NCBI RefSeq assembly: GCF_004331465.1
Contig: NZ_SJKB01000015.1
Location: 1 to 64,000, forward strand
From: Kribbella pittospori
GTDB lineage: Bacteria > Actinomycetota > Actinomycetes > Propionibacteriales > Kribbellaceae
DNA length: 64,000 nucleotides
Direction of reading: 5' to 3'
The notes below the pieces were generated by a model. It was not told where the DNA came from, ran no database searches, and saw only the letters and a list, made by a program, of their open reading frames with translations. Below, piece by piece: positions 42,115 to 50,846 of the stretch. The position numbers were made by a program, and so were the translations under genes. How positions within the stretch are numbered: position 1 is the first letter of the stretch; every line of letters starts with the position of its first letter.

Positions 42115-42534
42115 TCAAGCCGTCTCAACGTGCTTGAGCAGGGCTGCCCGTTCGGACGCCGACAGGGGACGTTTGGCGTGGGTGTCGGGGTCCGTGGCGA
42201 CGAGTACCGACACCGCCTTGGCGTACACGTCCTCGCTCTCACCGCTGCGGTCGACGATCCACGAGCCGAGCGTGTACGACGTCGTACCGACCGCGTCGAC
42301 CCACACGTCGACGTCGTACGGCGGGTGCCGCAGCATGATCGGGCGCAGGTAGTCCACGGTCTGGCTGACCAGGACCACCGAGTGTTCGGCGAACACGTCG
42401 CCGGTGACGCCCAGGACCTCGCCGAGGAACGCGATCCGCGCCTCCTGCAGGTAGTCGAAGTACCGGACGTTGTTGACGTGGTCGTACGAGTCGATGTCCG
42501 ACCACCGGACCAGAACTGGATGGGTGTACTTCAT
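42115..42534 (-). CDS. Hotdog-fold acyl-CoA thioesterase (4HBT type)
   Basis: A 139-residue thioesterase. VRWSDIDSYDHVNNVRYFDYLQEARIAF is the classical 4-hydroxybenzoyl-CoA-thioesterase helix, with the catalytic aspartate in the D-x-x-x-H-V-N-N segment. ATG at 42534 overlaps the upstream thioesterase stop (ATGA), so translation is coupled. This tandem pair corresponds to the two thioesterase genes Rv2474c/Rv2475c in M. tuberculosis. Acyl substrate unknown. Confidence 0.88.
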   Translation of the reverse strand: MKYTHPVLVRWSDIDSYDHVNNVRYFDYLQEARIAFLGEVLGVTGDVFAEHSVVLVSQTVDYLRPIMLRHPPYDVDVWVDAVGTTSYTLGSWIVDRSGESEDVYAKAVSVLVATDPDTHAKRPLSASERAALLKHVETA

Positions 42535-42956
42535 GCGCCCACCAGCTTCGACAGGGCCTCGCGCTCGACCGGGCTGATCCGGCGCAGGCGGTTGGCGGCG
42601 AAGTCGAACGGCACCAGGCGGGTCCGTGCCTCGACGTACGTCCGGCGCTCGGGCTCGGCGTCGAGGATCTCGTAGTCCACGGTGAACGAGGCGGCCTTGA
42701 TCTCGCTGATCCACAGCTCGATCCGCACCGGCTCGGGCCGGAAGTGCAGCGGTGCGCGGTACTCGACCTCGTGACGGGCCACCAGCAGGCCGGTCTCCAG
42801 GTCGTCCGCACCGAGCTCCTTGGCGGTCCGGAACAGGAAGTCGACGCGGGCGTCCTGCAGGTAGTCGACGTACCGTCCGTTGTTCACATGCCCGAGGGCG
42901 TCCATGTCACCCCACCGCAGCGGGCAGTAGTAGACATGGCGGTTGTGATGATCCAC
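42531..42956 (-). CDS. Hotdog-fold acyl-CoA thioesterase (4HBT type)
   Basis: A 141-residue paralogue of the downstream gene: RWGDMDALGHVNNGRYVDYLQDARVDFL carries the same D-x-x-G-H-V-N-N motif. GTG at 42956 gives the longest sensible protein. It heads the coupled thioesterase pair and is divergent from the SDR/MaoC operon at 43048, whose fatty-acyl substrates it may share. The pair could act as a heteromer; that is inference. Confidence 0.88.
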   Translation of the reverse strand: MDHHNRHVYYCPLRWGDMDALGHVNNGRYVDYLQDARVDFLFRTAKELGADDLETGLLVARHEVEYRAPLHFRPEPVRIELWISEIKAASFTVDYEILDAEPERRTYVEARTRLVPFDFAANRLRRISPVEREALSKLVGA

Positions 42957-43047
42957 ACGGCGATCATCGCATCCGGAGTACTTCCGGCGTGACGGAGCGT
43001 GGGTAATGTCATCTCCGGCAGCAGCACGGAGCGAAGGAGCAGCGCGG

Positions 43048-43803
43048 ATGACTGATCAGCGGGTGGCGATCGTGACCGGGTCGGCCCGGGGAATCGGCGC
43101 GGCCGTCGCGCTGCGGCTCGCCAAGGACGGGAACGCGGTGGCGGTCCTCGACCTCGACGAGGGCGCCTGCGCGGGCACCGTCAAGGCGATCACCGAGGCA
43201 GGCGGCACGGCGATCGCGATCGGCTGCGACGTCAGCAAGTCGGACCAGGTGACCGCCGCCGTCGAGCGGGTGGTCGCCGAGCTGGGCGCGCCGACGGTGC
43301 TGGTGAACAACGCCGGCGTACTGCGCGACAACCTGCTGTTCAAGATGTCCGAGGACGACTGGGACACCGTGATGTCGGTGCATCTGCGCGGCAGCTTCCT
43401 GATGTCCCGCGCCTGCCAGGCGCACATGGTCGAGGCCGGCTACGGCCGGATGGTGTTCCTCTCCTCCACGTCGGCGCTGGGCAACCGCGGCCAGGCGAAC
43501 TACGCGTCTGCGAAGGCCGGTCTGCAGGGCCTGGCGAAGACGCTGGCGATCGAGCTGGGCAAGTTCGGCATCACCGCGAACGCGATCGCGCCCGGGTTCA
43601 TCGAGACCGACATGACCGCGGCCACCGCGGCCCGGGTCGGGGTGGACTTCGAGGAGTTCAAGAAGGCGAACGCGGCCGCGATCCCGGTGAACCGGACCGG
43701 CAAGCCGGAGGACATCGCTGCGGCGGCGTCGTTCTTCTGCAGTGAGGAGGCCGGGTTCGTCTCCGGCCAGGTCCTGTACGTTGCCGGCGGACCCCGAAAC
43801 TGA
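43048..43803 (+). CDS. FabG-like SDR (3-oxoacyl-ACP/CoA reductase)
   Basis: A 251-residue classical short-chain dehydrogenase: TGSARGIG (N-terminal NADP loop), NNAGVLRDN, and the catalytic Y-x-x-x-K in NYASAKAGL, with Ser in FLSSTSALG. RDNLLFKMSEDDWD is strongly FabG-like. It probably reduces 3-oxoacyl thioesters. ATG at 43048 follows GAAGGAG. A MaoC hydratase follows 23 bases downstream, giving a ketoreductase-dehydratase pair. Confidence 0.88.
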   Translation: MTDQRVAIVTGSARGIGAAVALRLAKDGNAVAVLDLDEGACAGTVKAITEAGGTAIAIGCDVSKSDQVTAAVERVVAELGAPTVLVNNAGVLRDNLLFKMSEDDWDTVMSVHLRGSFLMSRACQAHMVEAGYGRMVFLSSTSALGNRGQANYASAKAGLQGLAKTLAIELGKFGITANAIAPGFIETDMTAATAARVGVDFEEFKKANAAAIPVNRTGKPEDIAAAASFFCSEEAGFVSGQVLYVAGGPRN

Positions 43804-43826
43804 GCACAGCATTGAGGGAGTTGCAG

Positions 43827-44282
43827 ATGGCGCAGTCGTTCACCGGTGTCGACGAGGTCGTGCACGCGGTCGGCACCCAACTGGGCGAGAGCCAGTGGCT
43901 GGAGATCACCCAGGAGCAGGTGAACACCTTCGCCGACGCCACCGGCGACCACCAGTGGATCCACGTCGACGTCGAGCGCGCCAAGCAGGGCCCGTACGGC
44001 GGGACGATCGCGCACGGTTACCTCACCCTGAGCCTGATCGCGCGGTTCGGTGACGAACTGTTCTCGGTCAGCGGCGTCACCGCGAAGCTCAACTACGGCG
44101 TCAACAAGGTGCGTTTCCCGGCCCCGGTCCCGGTCGGCACCCGCGTCCGCGCGAGCGCCTCGATCTCCAACGCCGTCGAGACGCCGGCCGGCGTCCAGGT
44201 CTCCCTCAACTGGGTCATCGAACTGGAGAACTCGACCAAACCCGCCTGCGTCGCGGAGACCGTCGTACTGCTCGTCCCCTGA
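43827..44282 (+). CDS. MaoC-like (R)-specific enoyl hydratase
   Basis: A 151-residue hotdog-fold hydratase. FADATGDHQWIHVDVERAKQGPYGGTIAHGYLTLSL contains the hydratase-2 motif with catalytic Asp and His. VNKVRFPAPVPVGTRVRA ends the fold. It hydrates or dehydrates 3-hydroxyacyl thioesters, fitting the FabG-like neighbour. ATG at 43827 follows AGGGAG; the in-frame TTG at 43812 overlaps the ribosome-binding site. Confidence 0.88.
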   Translation: MAQSFTGVDEVVHAVGTQLGESQWLEITQEQVNTFADATGDHQWIHVDVERAKQGPYGGTIAHGYLTLSLIARFGDELFSVSGVTAKLNYGVNKVRFPAPVPVGTRVRASASISNAVETPAGVQVSLNWVIELENSTKPACVAETVVLLVP

Positions 44283-44361
44283 CTCCCCCGCCCCACCCCA
44301 CCCTCCCCACGTCCTCCGTGTCAGCCAGCCAGAGGGCGAGGGGGCAGGGAGAAGGTGTGGG

Positions 44362-45246
44362 TCAGAGCGGGCAGATGAGTACGGCGTGGGTGGCGACGCG
44401 GTCGTAGCCGAGCCACTCGTTGACCGCGATCATCGGGGCGTTGCCGTCGTAGTTGGCGGTGTAGGCGCCACGGACGCCGGCCTCGGCGGCGCGGTGGAGC
44501 GCGGCGCACTTGACCAGCTTGGCCAGCCCGCGGCCGCGATACTCCGGCATCGTCGCGGTCATCTGGGACCAGATCTTGGTGTGATCGCCGTTGCCGAGGG
44601 TGAACGCGATGATCTCGCCGTCGTACAGGGCCGCCGTACTGAGGTCGAGCACCATCGACGGCGAGTTCCAGATGCCCTCGAGCCAGTCGTCGTACGGCCG
44701 GGTGGTGATCTTGGCGTCGCCAGGTTTGGTGCGCTGGGCAACTTCGTCGGCCTCGTACAGCTTGCGCGGGTCGACCTGGTCCAGCGCGACCAGCTCCACT
44801 CCGGTCGGGGCGCCCGGGACGTCGGGTGCCTTGGGTGGGTAGATGCCTGCGTAGTGCACCTGCCGGGTCTGCCGGTAGCCCCAGCGGGCCGCCCATTCCA
44901 CGGTCGACGGGTCCGCGAACACCCGCGCGGTGGTCGCTCCGGCCGCGCGCAGGTCCTCGTGGGTTGCCTCCAGCAACTTCGCACCGATCCCGCGGCCGCG
45001 GTGGTCCGGCCGGACCAGTACTCGCAGTTGCCCGTCGAGCGGATCCGACCCCGCGATCAGCGCGGTCGACGCCCAGCCCACCACCTCGCCCGCGTCCACC
45101 GCGGCGAAGGTTCCCAGTCCCAGTTCGGGCGGAGCCTGCAGCCTGCGGGTCAACGCCGTCCGCGTGACCACCAAGTACGGTGCGAGGGCATCGTGCAACG
45201 CGATCGCCCCTTCGACATCCCCCGTTTCGGCAGCCCTGATCTCCAT
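44362..45246 (-). CDS. Tandem double-GNAT acetyltransferase
   Basis: A 294-residue protein with two GNAT domains, like mycothiol synthase MshD in layout. VLVRPDHRGRGIGAKLLEATHEDLRAAG marks the first acetyl-CoA site and MPEYRGRGLAKLVKCAALHRAAEAG the second. It ends with VNEWLGYDRV, shared with its paralogue at 46143..47051. No signal peptide. It lies downstream of the aspartic-protease gene on the same strand. Substrate unknown. Confidence 0.85.
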   Translation of the reverse strand: MEIRAAETGDVEGAIALHDALAPYLVVTRTALTRRLQAPPELGLGTFAAVDAGEVVGWASTALIAGSDPLDGQLRVLVRPDHRGRGIGAKLLEATHEDLRAAGATTARVFADPSTVEWAARWGYRQTRQVHYAGIYPPKAPDVPGAPTGVELVALDQVDPRKLYEADEVAQRTKPGDAKITTRPYDDWLEGIWNSPSMVLDLSTAALYDGEIIAFTLGNGDHTKIWSQMTATMPEYRGRGLAKLVKCAALHRAAEAGVRGAYTANYDGNAPMIAVNEWLGYDRVATHAVLICPL

Positions 45247-45314
45247 GCGAACTCCTTCAGCGAAGTTCTCCGGAACATAACCCGCAATCAGGTGCAGACC
45301 GGATACAGACCCGA

Positions 45315-46142
45315 TTACAGCTGTGTCTCAGCCGTTTCGTTCCGGGGACCGAGCACCAATCGCGCGCCCGTCACGTCGAACGTCATCCTGTACCGCTCCA
45401 GGTACCCTGCCCCAACCAGCCCGTCGTGAACGATGTCCTGAAACTGAACCCTGGGTGACGATTGAGCGGTTTCAGGCGCACCCGCCAGGTGCACGCTGCC
45501 CGGAATCGTCACCCAGTGCCGCGTCCACTCGTAGCCGGTCTCGTCGGTCCCGGTCCGCGTCGTCAGCCCCGGGGTCTCGAGACCCACACCGCAGTCGGCC
45601 ATGAACCGGGTGTCGAGGATCAGGCTGTCCGACCCGGTGTCCACTTCGACGCAGATCTCGCGCCCACTCGGCAACACCAGTTGGGTGAACGGATCCACCG
45701 ACACCGAGTCCCGCCGTACGTCGAGCGGAACGTCGGGACCGTCAGCGTGGAAGCTCTCCCGCGGTCGCACGGTCAGCGTCATCGCGTCCGGATCCGTGGT
45801 GACCGTGTAGTTCTCGAAGAAGCCAGGACCGAGGATCCCGGCGAAACCGTTCGGATCGTCCGCATCCCCGAGGTCGGCGACACCGGCGACATGCCCGTCG
45901 ACGGAGTAGTCACCAAGCGCGAGCATCGGCAGCCGGACGAGCGGCGCCTCCACCTCTTGGCCCGACATCCGCCGCCCGGTGTACGTCTGGCCGGTCGGCT
46001 GAACGTCGGCGCGACTTGCGATGGCCGAGGCAACGACCGTGATTCCGATGCCGGTGTCAACGAGGAAGCGGTACTCCGCATCACCGAGCCGCACGCGTAC
46101 CCGGACCAGGTGCTGCACCCGGTCGAAGCTGATGGTTGTCAT
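45315..46142 (-). CDS. Predicted two-motif aspartic (retropepsin-like) protease
   Basis: A 275-residue protein with two D-T-G motifs, FLVDTGIGITVVAS near residue 28 and VEVDTGSDSLILD near residue 166, each followed by hydrophobic strands, as in a two-lobed aspartic protease formed by duplication. GILGPGFFENY and GLVGAGYLERYRMTFD occupy the expected place after each motif (hydrophobic-G). There is no signal peptide, so it is probably cytoplasmic. It directly abuts the double-GNAT gene upstream (stop and start adjacent at 46142/46143). Proteolytic activity is unproven. Confidence 0.75.
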   Translation of the reverse strand: MTTISFDRVQHLVRVRVRLGDAEYRFLVDTGIGITVVASAIASRADVQPTGQTYTGRRMSGQEVEAPLVRLPMLALGDYSVDGHVAGVADLGDADDPNGFAGILGPGFFENYTVTTDPDAMTLTVRPRESFHADGPDVPLDVRRDSVSVDPFTQLVLPSGREICVEVDTGSDSLILDTRFMADCGVGLETPGLTTRTGTDETGYEWTRHWVTIPGSVHLAGAPETAQSSPRVQFQDIVHDGLVGAGYLERYRMTFDVTGARLVLGPRNETAETQL

Positions 46143-47051
46143 CTATTCGGAGAGGGTGCGCAGGAGGCCGTACTCCGTCTGGACGCGTTGGTAGCCGAGC
46201 CAGTTGTTGATGGCCAGCATCGGGCCGTTCTCGTCGTCGTTCGAGGTGTAGGCGGCGGTGATGCCGGCGTCGGCGGCGCGACGGAGCGCGACCGACTTGA
46301 CCAGCTTGGCCAGACCGCGACCCCGGTGCGCCGGGACGGTCCCGGTCATACCTGACCAGGCACGATCACCGGCTGTCTCGATCACGGTGAACGCCGCCAT
46401 CTCGTCACCCGCCATCGCGGCCACACTCAGCGACTTGTCCAGGGCCGGGCCGTTCCAGATCTCGTCGAGCCACTCGTCGTAGCCGACGGCATCGATCGGC
46501 GAATCACTCGGCTCGTCCAGCGACGCGACCGTGTCGGCGGTGTAGACCTGGAGCGGATCGACCTGGTCGAACGTCACGAGTTCGATGCCGTTCGGAGTCG
46601 GCGGCTGCGCAGGGAGCTTCCGCGGGTCGACGCCGGAGTAGTGCATCAGCCGCGTCCCGTCGTACCCGAGGTTGCGGGCGAACTCGAGGCCGTCGGGATG
46701 GACGAACGCCCGCACCCGCACAGCGCCTACTTCACTCAGGTGCTGATGCAGCCGCTCGGCCAGCGCACTGCCGATGCCCTGCTTGCGATGGTCCGGGTGG
46801 ACGTAGATGGACAGATGGCTCTGGCCCGGACTGCTGGTCCAGACGTTCAGACCGGCTGATCCCCAGGCGACCAGCTCACCGCCGGACTCGGCGACCAGCG
46901 CCAGGAACCGCTCGCCCGGCGCCTGCACAGTGATCATGTGCCGCGTCGCGGCCGGCGACATGATCTTGTACGAGTAGACCGCACGTCGTACCTCAGCCAC
47001 GGCGTCGGCGTCGTCGCCAACGGCCTGCCGGATCACCACCGGTGTCGTCAT
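46143..47051 (-). CDS. Tandem double-GNAT acetyltransferase
   Basis: A 302-residue paralogue of 44362..45246: YVHPDHRKQGIGSALAERLHQHLSE forms the first acetyl-CoA loop and VPAHRGRGLAKLVKSVALRRAADAG the second; it ends NNWLGYQRV. ATG at 47051 is chosen over the longer frame. It begins the operon 47051-44362 in which the aspartic-protease gene lies between two related acetyltransferases. An MshD-like or antibiotic-acetylating role is possible but unproven. Confidence 0.85.
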   Translation of the reverse strand: MTTPVVIRQAVGDDADAVAEVRRAVYSYKIMSPAATRHMITVQAPGERFLALVAESGGELVAWGSAGLNVWTSSPGQSHLSIYVHPDHRKQGIGSALAERLHQHLSEVGAVRVRAFVHPDGLEFARNLGYDGTRLMHYSGVDPRKLPAQPPTPNGIELVTFDQVDPLQVYTADTVASLDEPSDSPIDAVGYDEWLDEIWNGPALDKSLSVAAMAGDEMAAFTVIETAGDRAWSGMTGTVPAHRGRGLAKLVKSVALRRAADAGITAAYTSNDDENGPMLAINNWLGYQRVQTEYGLLRTLSE

Positions 47052-47301
47052 GCCCGGACCATAACCAGCCACCCTCCGCGTCGCCACGGAATAACGGGCG
47101 AACAGCAACGTGATCGCAACAGGTGCGCGCTCCGGACGATTCGGTGGTGGAACGCCGGGGCATTAGAGTTGCCCGGTGCTGTCGGACTGATCGCCCCGAC
47201 CGCCGGAAGTGCCATCGTGCTGGGACACGACGGGGTCACCGGCGGCGGGGAGTCCGAATCCTCTTGACACCCCCCGGGTGCGTCAGGGGTAAATAGCACC
47301 T

Positions 47302-47832
47302 ATGGAGATTACCGATGGCGCTTCCGCAGCCCGGGTCCTGGCCGGGCTGATGGTGTCCGACGGACCCCGGCCGGAGTACGCGGAGGCCTTCGCCCCGTTC
47401 GCCCCACTGATCGGCAGCTGGGACCTCGACGTCGCCTGGTACGACGAGACCGGTGCGGTCACCCGGTCGACCAAGGGCGAGTGGCACTTCGCCTGGGCCC
47501 TCGACGGCCGCGCGGTCGCCGACATCTGGATCACGCCGAGCCGGGCCGCCAGGTCGGTCGACGGCGACGGCGAGTGGGGTCTGTCGATCCGCATCCACGA
47601 CCCCGAGCTGAACGCGTTCCGCTCCACCTGGATGGGCCCGAAGGCCGCGTTCGTGATGCCGTTCGTCGCGCACGCGACCGAGGACACCATCACGCTCGAG
47701 TCCCAGACCGCCAAGACCCGCTGGGCCTTCACCGGCATCACCGAGACCGGCTTCCACTGGCGCAACGAGGATGAAGGTGCCGACGGCAACTTCATCCTCC
47801 GCCAGACCTTCGTGGCCAGACGTCAGCCGTAG
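47302..47832 (+). CDS. Hypothetical lipocalin-like (DUF1579-type) protein
   Basis: A 176-residue soluble protein: FAPFAPLIGSWDLDVAWYDETG starts a beta-barrel-like pattern, GEWHFAWALDGRAVADIWI and STWMGPKAAF follow. G-x-W near the start and the length recall DUF1579/lipocalin-like proteins. A TTGACA at 47264 could be its -35 box, but the -10 spacing is long. The 3' end overlaps the WYL regulator gene by ten bases. Function unknown. Confidence 0.65.
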   Translation: MEITDGASAARVLAGLMVSDGPRPEYAEAFAPFAPLIGSWDLDVAWYDETGAVTRSTKGEWHFAWALDGRAVADIWITPSRAARSVDGDGEWGLSIRIHDPELNAFRSTWMGPKAAFVMPFVAHATEDTITLESQTAKTRWAFTGITETGFHWRNEDEGADGNFILRQTFVARRQP

Positions 47833-48794
47833 GTCGCGACCGCAGCGGTCGCCAGCTCCAGCAGCCTGGTCCGCATCTCGACCGGCTCGACCACTTCGAC
47901 GTCGCTTCCGAACGCGAGCAGTAGGCCGGATGCGGCCTCACGGACACGGAAGTGCAGAGCGAGGTGCGGCCACTCGTCCTCCGCGGGCACTTCGCGGATC
48001 CTCGTCCCCTTGGCCACCATCGGCGTGGCGATCCGCCGGATCACCTCGACGCGCTCCGGGTGAACCCGCACCTCCACCTCGACGCCGACCGGAGCGTGCT
48101 GCTCGAGCCCGGACCGCAGCCGCTCCCACTCCGCCCGCACATCCAGTCCGTCCGGTCGCTCAGCGGCCTCCTCGAGGATGTCGGCCTCCTCGACCCGGGA
48201 CACGCGATACATCCGCGCCGCACCACGATGCGCCGCGACGAGATACCACCGCCCGGCCTGCTCGACCAGCCCCCACGGATCGACGGTACGGCGTTGATGC
48301 CCTTCACTCGCCGACGCGTACTGCAGTCGCACCCGTCTCCGCGTCACCACCGCTTGCCGTAGTACCGGCAGAGCCCCGGTGTCCTCGGCCTCCGCGAACC
48401 AGCGGCGCCGATCGACCACGATCGCACCCGACAACGCATCAGCGTCGTCCTGCAACTCCAGCGGCAGGGTCGCCGACAGCTTCCCCATCGCGGACTGCAA
48501 CGCATCGCGCAAGCCGAGCTCGTCGGACAGTGCCGACCGCCCCGACCATGCGAACAACGCCTGCGCCTCCCGCGGCGTCAGCCCGCTGACGTCAGCCCGA
48601 TACCCCGGCAGCAGCACGCACCCACCGTTGCGCCCACGCTCGGTATAGACGGGTACGCCGGCCGCCGACAACGCCTCCATGTCGCGCATCACCGTCCGCG
48701 TCGACACCTCCAGCCGCTCGGCCAACTCCCGCGCACTCAACCGCGCATGCCGCTGCAACAGCAGGATGATCTGCAACAACCGGTCGGCTCGCAC
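47823..48794 (-). CDS. WYL-domain (YafY-type) transcriptional regulator
   Basis: A 323-residue regulator: N-terminal winged HTH (RLLQIILLLQRHARLSARELAERLEVSTRTVMRDM, with VSTRTVMRD the recognition helix), then VPVYTERGRNGGCVLLPGYR, and a WYL domain with RRTVDPWGLVEQAGRWYLVAAHR and the basic, ligand-sensing pattern; the WCX-type C-terminus ends near VATYG. GTG at 48794 follows a perfect palindrome by nine bases (48804..48828), suggesting autorepression. Confidence 0.9.
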   Translation of the reverse strand: MRADRLLQIILLLQRHARLSARELAERLEVSTRTVMRDMEALSAAGVPVYTERGRNGGCVLLPGYRADVSGLTPREAQALFAWSGRSALSDELGLRDALQSAMGKLSATLPLELQDDADALSGAIVVDRRRWFAEAEDTGALPVLRQAVVTRRRVRLQYASASEGHQRRTVDPWGLVEQAGRWYLVAAHRGAARMYRVSRVEEADILEEAAERPDGLDVRAEWERLRSGLEQHAPVGVEVEVRVHPERVEVIRRIATPMVAKGTRIREVPAEDEWPHLALHFRVREAASGLLLAFGSDVEVVEPVEMRTRLLELATAAVATYG

Positions 48795-48803
48795 GGGTTC
48801 AGA

Positions 48804-48828
48804 ATATGCGACAGAAGATGTCGCATAT
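48804..48828. promoter_or_regulatory. Perfect palindromic operator before WYL regulator
   Basis: ATATGCGACA and TGTCGCATAT form a perfect 10-bp inverted repeat around GAAGA. On the minus strand it overlaps a TATTCT that could be a -10 box, only nine bases before the start codon, so the mRNA may be nearly leaderless and blocked by its own product. Confidence 0.72.
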
Positions 48829-48858
48829 ACCCCGCGAGGCGCACCCTGCTCGGCAGCC

Positions 48859-49614
48859 CTAGCCGACGATCCCGCCGTTGAGGGTGAGGCCGCCGTCGAT
48901 CGTGATCGTCTGACCGGTGATCCACGACGACTCGTCCGACAGCAGGAACCACACCAGCGAAGCGACGTCCTCCGGCGTACCCAAGCGGCGCAACGGGTAC
49001 GTCGAGGCGACCTTGTCCTCACGGCCTTCGTAGAGGGCTCCGGCGAACTTGGTCTTCACCACCGCCGGAGCCACCGCGTTGACCCGGATCTCCGGTGCCA
49101 ACTCGAGGGCCAGCTCGGCGGTCACCCGCGACACCATCGCCTTGGTCGCGCCGTACCAGCCGATGCCCGGCGACGGCGCCAGACCGGCCACCGAGGACAG
49201 GTTGACCACGGCGCCGCCGTGCGCCCGCATCCACGCGTCCCGGCATGCCTTCACCCAGGCGATCGTCGCCAGCACGTTGGTGTCGACCATCTTGGCCGCG
49301 ACGGCCTGGTCGACGTCGAGCAGCTTGCCGTAGATCGGGTTGATGCCGGTGTTGTTCACCAGCAGATCGACCGACCCGTACGTCGCCACCGCCGCGGCCA
49401 CCACAGTCGCCCGATGCTCGGGATCCGCGGCCTTCCCGGCGACCGCAAGCGCGTGCTCACGTCCGCCCAGGGACTCGACCGCCTGGTCGAGCGTCTCCTG
49501 GGTGCGACCGGTAATGACGACACGCGCTCCATCGGCCACCAAGCGATGCGCGACTGCCAGCCCGATCCCCCGGGACGCCCCGGTGACGATCGCCGTACGG
49601 TTCTCCAGACCCAT
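48859..49614 (-). CDS. SDR family oxidoreductase
   Basis: A 251-residue classical SDR: TGASRGIG, NNTGINP (variant NNAG), and the Y-x-x-x-K in WYGATKAMVS, with NLSSVAGL carrying the catalytic serine. ATG at 49614 overlaps the thiolase stop (TGATG), so it is translationally coupled and belongs to the operon acyl-CoA dehydrogenase - thiolase - SDR. It probably oxidises a hydroxyacyl-CoA or related alcohol in that pathway; exact substrate unknown. Confidence 0.87.
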   Translation of the reverse strand: MGLENRTAIVTGASRGIGLAVAHRLVADGARVVITGRTQETLDQAVESLGGREHALAVAGKAADPEHRATVVAAAVATYGSVDLLVNNTGINPIYGKLLDVDQAVAAKMVDTNVLATIAWVKACRDAWMRAHGGAVVNLSSVAGLAPSPGIGWYGATKAMVSRVTAELALELAPEIRVNAVAPAVVKTKFAGALYEGREDKVASTYPLRRLGTPEDVASLVWFLLSDESSWITGQTITIDGGLTLNGGIVG

Positions 49615-50834
49615 CAGCTGAGGCGCTCCAGGACGACCGCCATGCCCTGGCCGCCGCCGACGCACATGGTCTCCAGGCCGAACTGCTTGTCCTCGAACTG
49701 CAGCCCGTTCACGAGCGTGGTCATGATCCGCGCACCGGTCGAGCCGAACGGATGCCCGAGCGCGATCGCGCCGCCGTGCACGTTCAGCCTGTCCTCGTCG
49801 ATCCCGAGCTCACGCGCCGAGCCGATCACCTGGACCGCGAACGCTTCGTTGATCTCGACCAGGTCGATGTCGTTGATGCTCATGCCGGCCCGGGCCAGCG
49901 CCTGCTTCGACGCCTCCACCGGACCGAGCCCCATGATCTCCGGCGACAGACCGCTCACGCCGGTCGACACGATCCGCGCCAGCGGGGTCAGGCCGAGCTC
50001 ACGGGCCTTGGTGTCGCTCATGATCACGACCGCGGCTGCGCCATCGTTCAGCGGGCAACAGTTGCCGGCCGTGACCGTGCCGTTCGGCCGGAACACCGGC
50101 TTGAGGCCACCGACACCTTCCAGCGTCGTCCCCGCCCGCGGTCCGTCGTCCTTGCTCACCACGGTCCCGTCGGGCAGCGTCACCGGGACGATCTCGCGCT
50201 CGAAGAAGCCGTTGCCGATCGCCTTCTCGGCCAGGTTCTGCGAGCGAACGCCGAACGCGTCCTGCTCGGCGCGGGTGATGCCCCTGAGCGTCGCCACGTT
50301 CTCCGCGGTCTGGCCCATCGCGATGTAGACGTCCGGGATCTGCCCGTCCTCGCGCGGGTCGTGCCAGGTGTCGTTGGTCTCGGCGTACTTCTCCGTCCGC
50401 TGCACCGCGTCGGTGAAGACCGGGTTGAACGAACTCGGGTCGCCGACCCCGGCCGAGCCGAAGTTCTTGTACCGCGACACGCACTCGACGCCGGCGCTGA
50501 CGAAGATGTCGCCCTCACCGGACTTGATCGCGTGGAAGGCCATCCGCGCGGTCTGTGTCGACGAGGCGCAGAACCGGTTGACCGTCGTCGCCGGCGTGTT
50601 GTCCCAGCCGAGCTGGATCGCGACCCGGCGGGCCATGTTGCCGCCGTGCTCGTCGTGCGGCTCCGCACACCCGAGCGCCAGGTCCTCGATCTGGTCCCCG
50701 GTCAGCCCGGCCTTGCCGACCGCCGCCTGGATCATCTGTACGGCGAGGTCGTCCGGCCGGATCGTGGTCATCGATCCCTTGTACGCGCGGCCGATCGGCG
50801 AGCGGGCCGTGGACACGATCACTGCTTCAGGCAT
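49614..50834 (-). CDS. Acetyl-CoA C-acyltransferase (thiolase, FadA-like)
   Basis: A 406-residue thiolase with the nucleophile Cys89 in NRFCASSTQT, GHPFGSTGAR with the active-site histidine, and CVGGGQGMAVV carrying the second cysteine. NEAFAVQ is also present. It cleaves or forms 3-oxoacyl-CoA; length fits degradative thiolases of beta-oxidation. It is preceded by the acyl-CoA dehydrogenase gene at 12 bases and followed by the SDR gene. Confidence 0.9.
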   Translation of the reverse strand: MPEAVIVSTARSPIGRAYKGSMTTIRPDDLAVQMIQAAVGKAGLTGDQIEDLALGCAEPHDEHGGNMARRVAIQLGWDNTPATTVNRFCASSTQTARMAFHAIKSGEGDIFVSAGVECVSRYKNFGSAGVGDPSSFNPVFTDAVQRTEKYAETNDTWHDPREDGQIPDVYIAMGQTAENVATLRGITRAEQDAFGVRSQNLAEKAIGNGFFEREIVPVTLPDGTVVSKDDGPRAGTTLEGVGGLKPVFRPNGTVTAGNCCPLNDGAAAVVIMSDTKARELGLTPLARIVSTGVSGLSPEIMGLGPVEASKQALARAGMSINDIDLVEINEAFAVQVIGSARELGIDEDRLNVHGGAIALGHPFGSTGARIMTTLVNGLQFEDKQFGLETMCVGGGQGMAVVLERLS

Positions 50835-50846
50835 TCCGGGTCCCTC

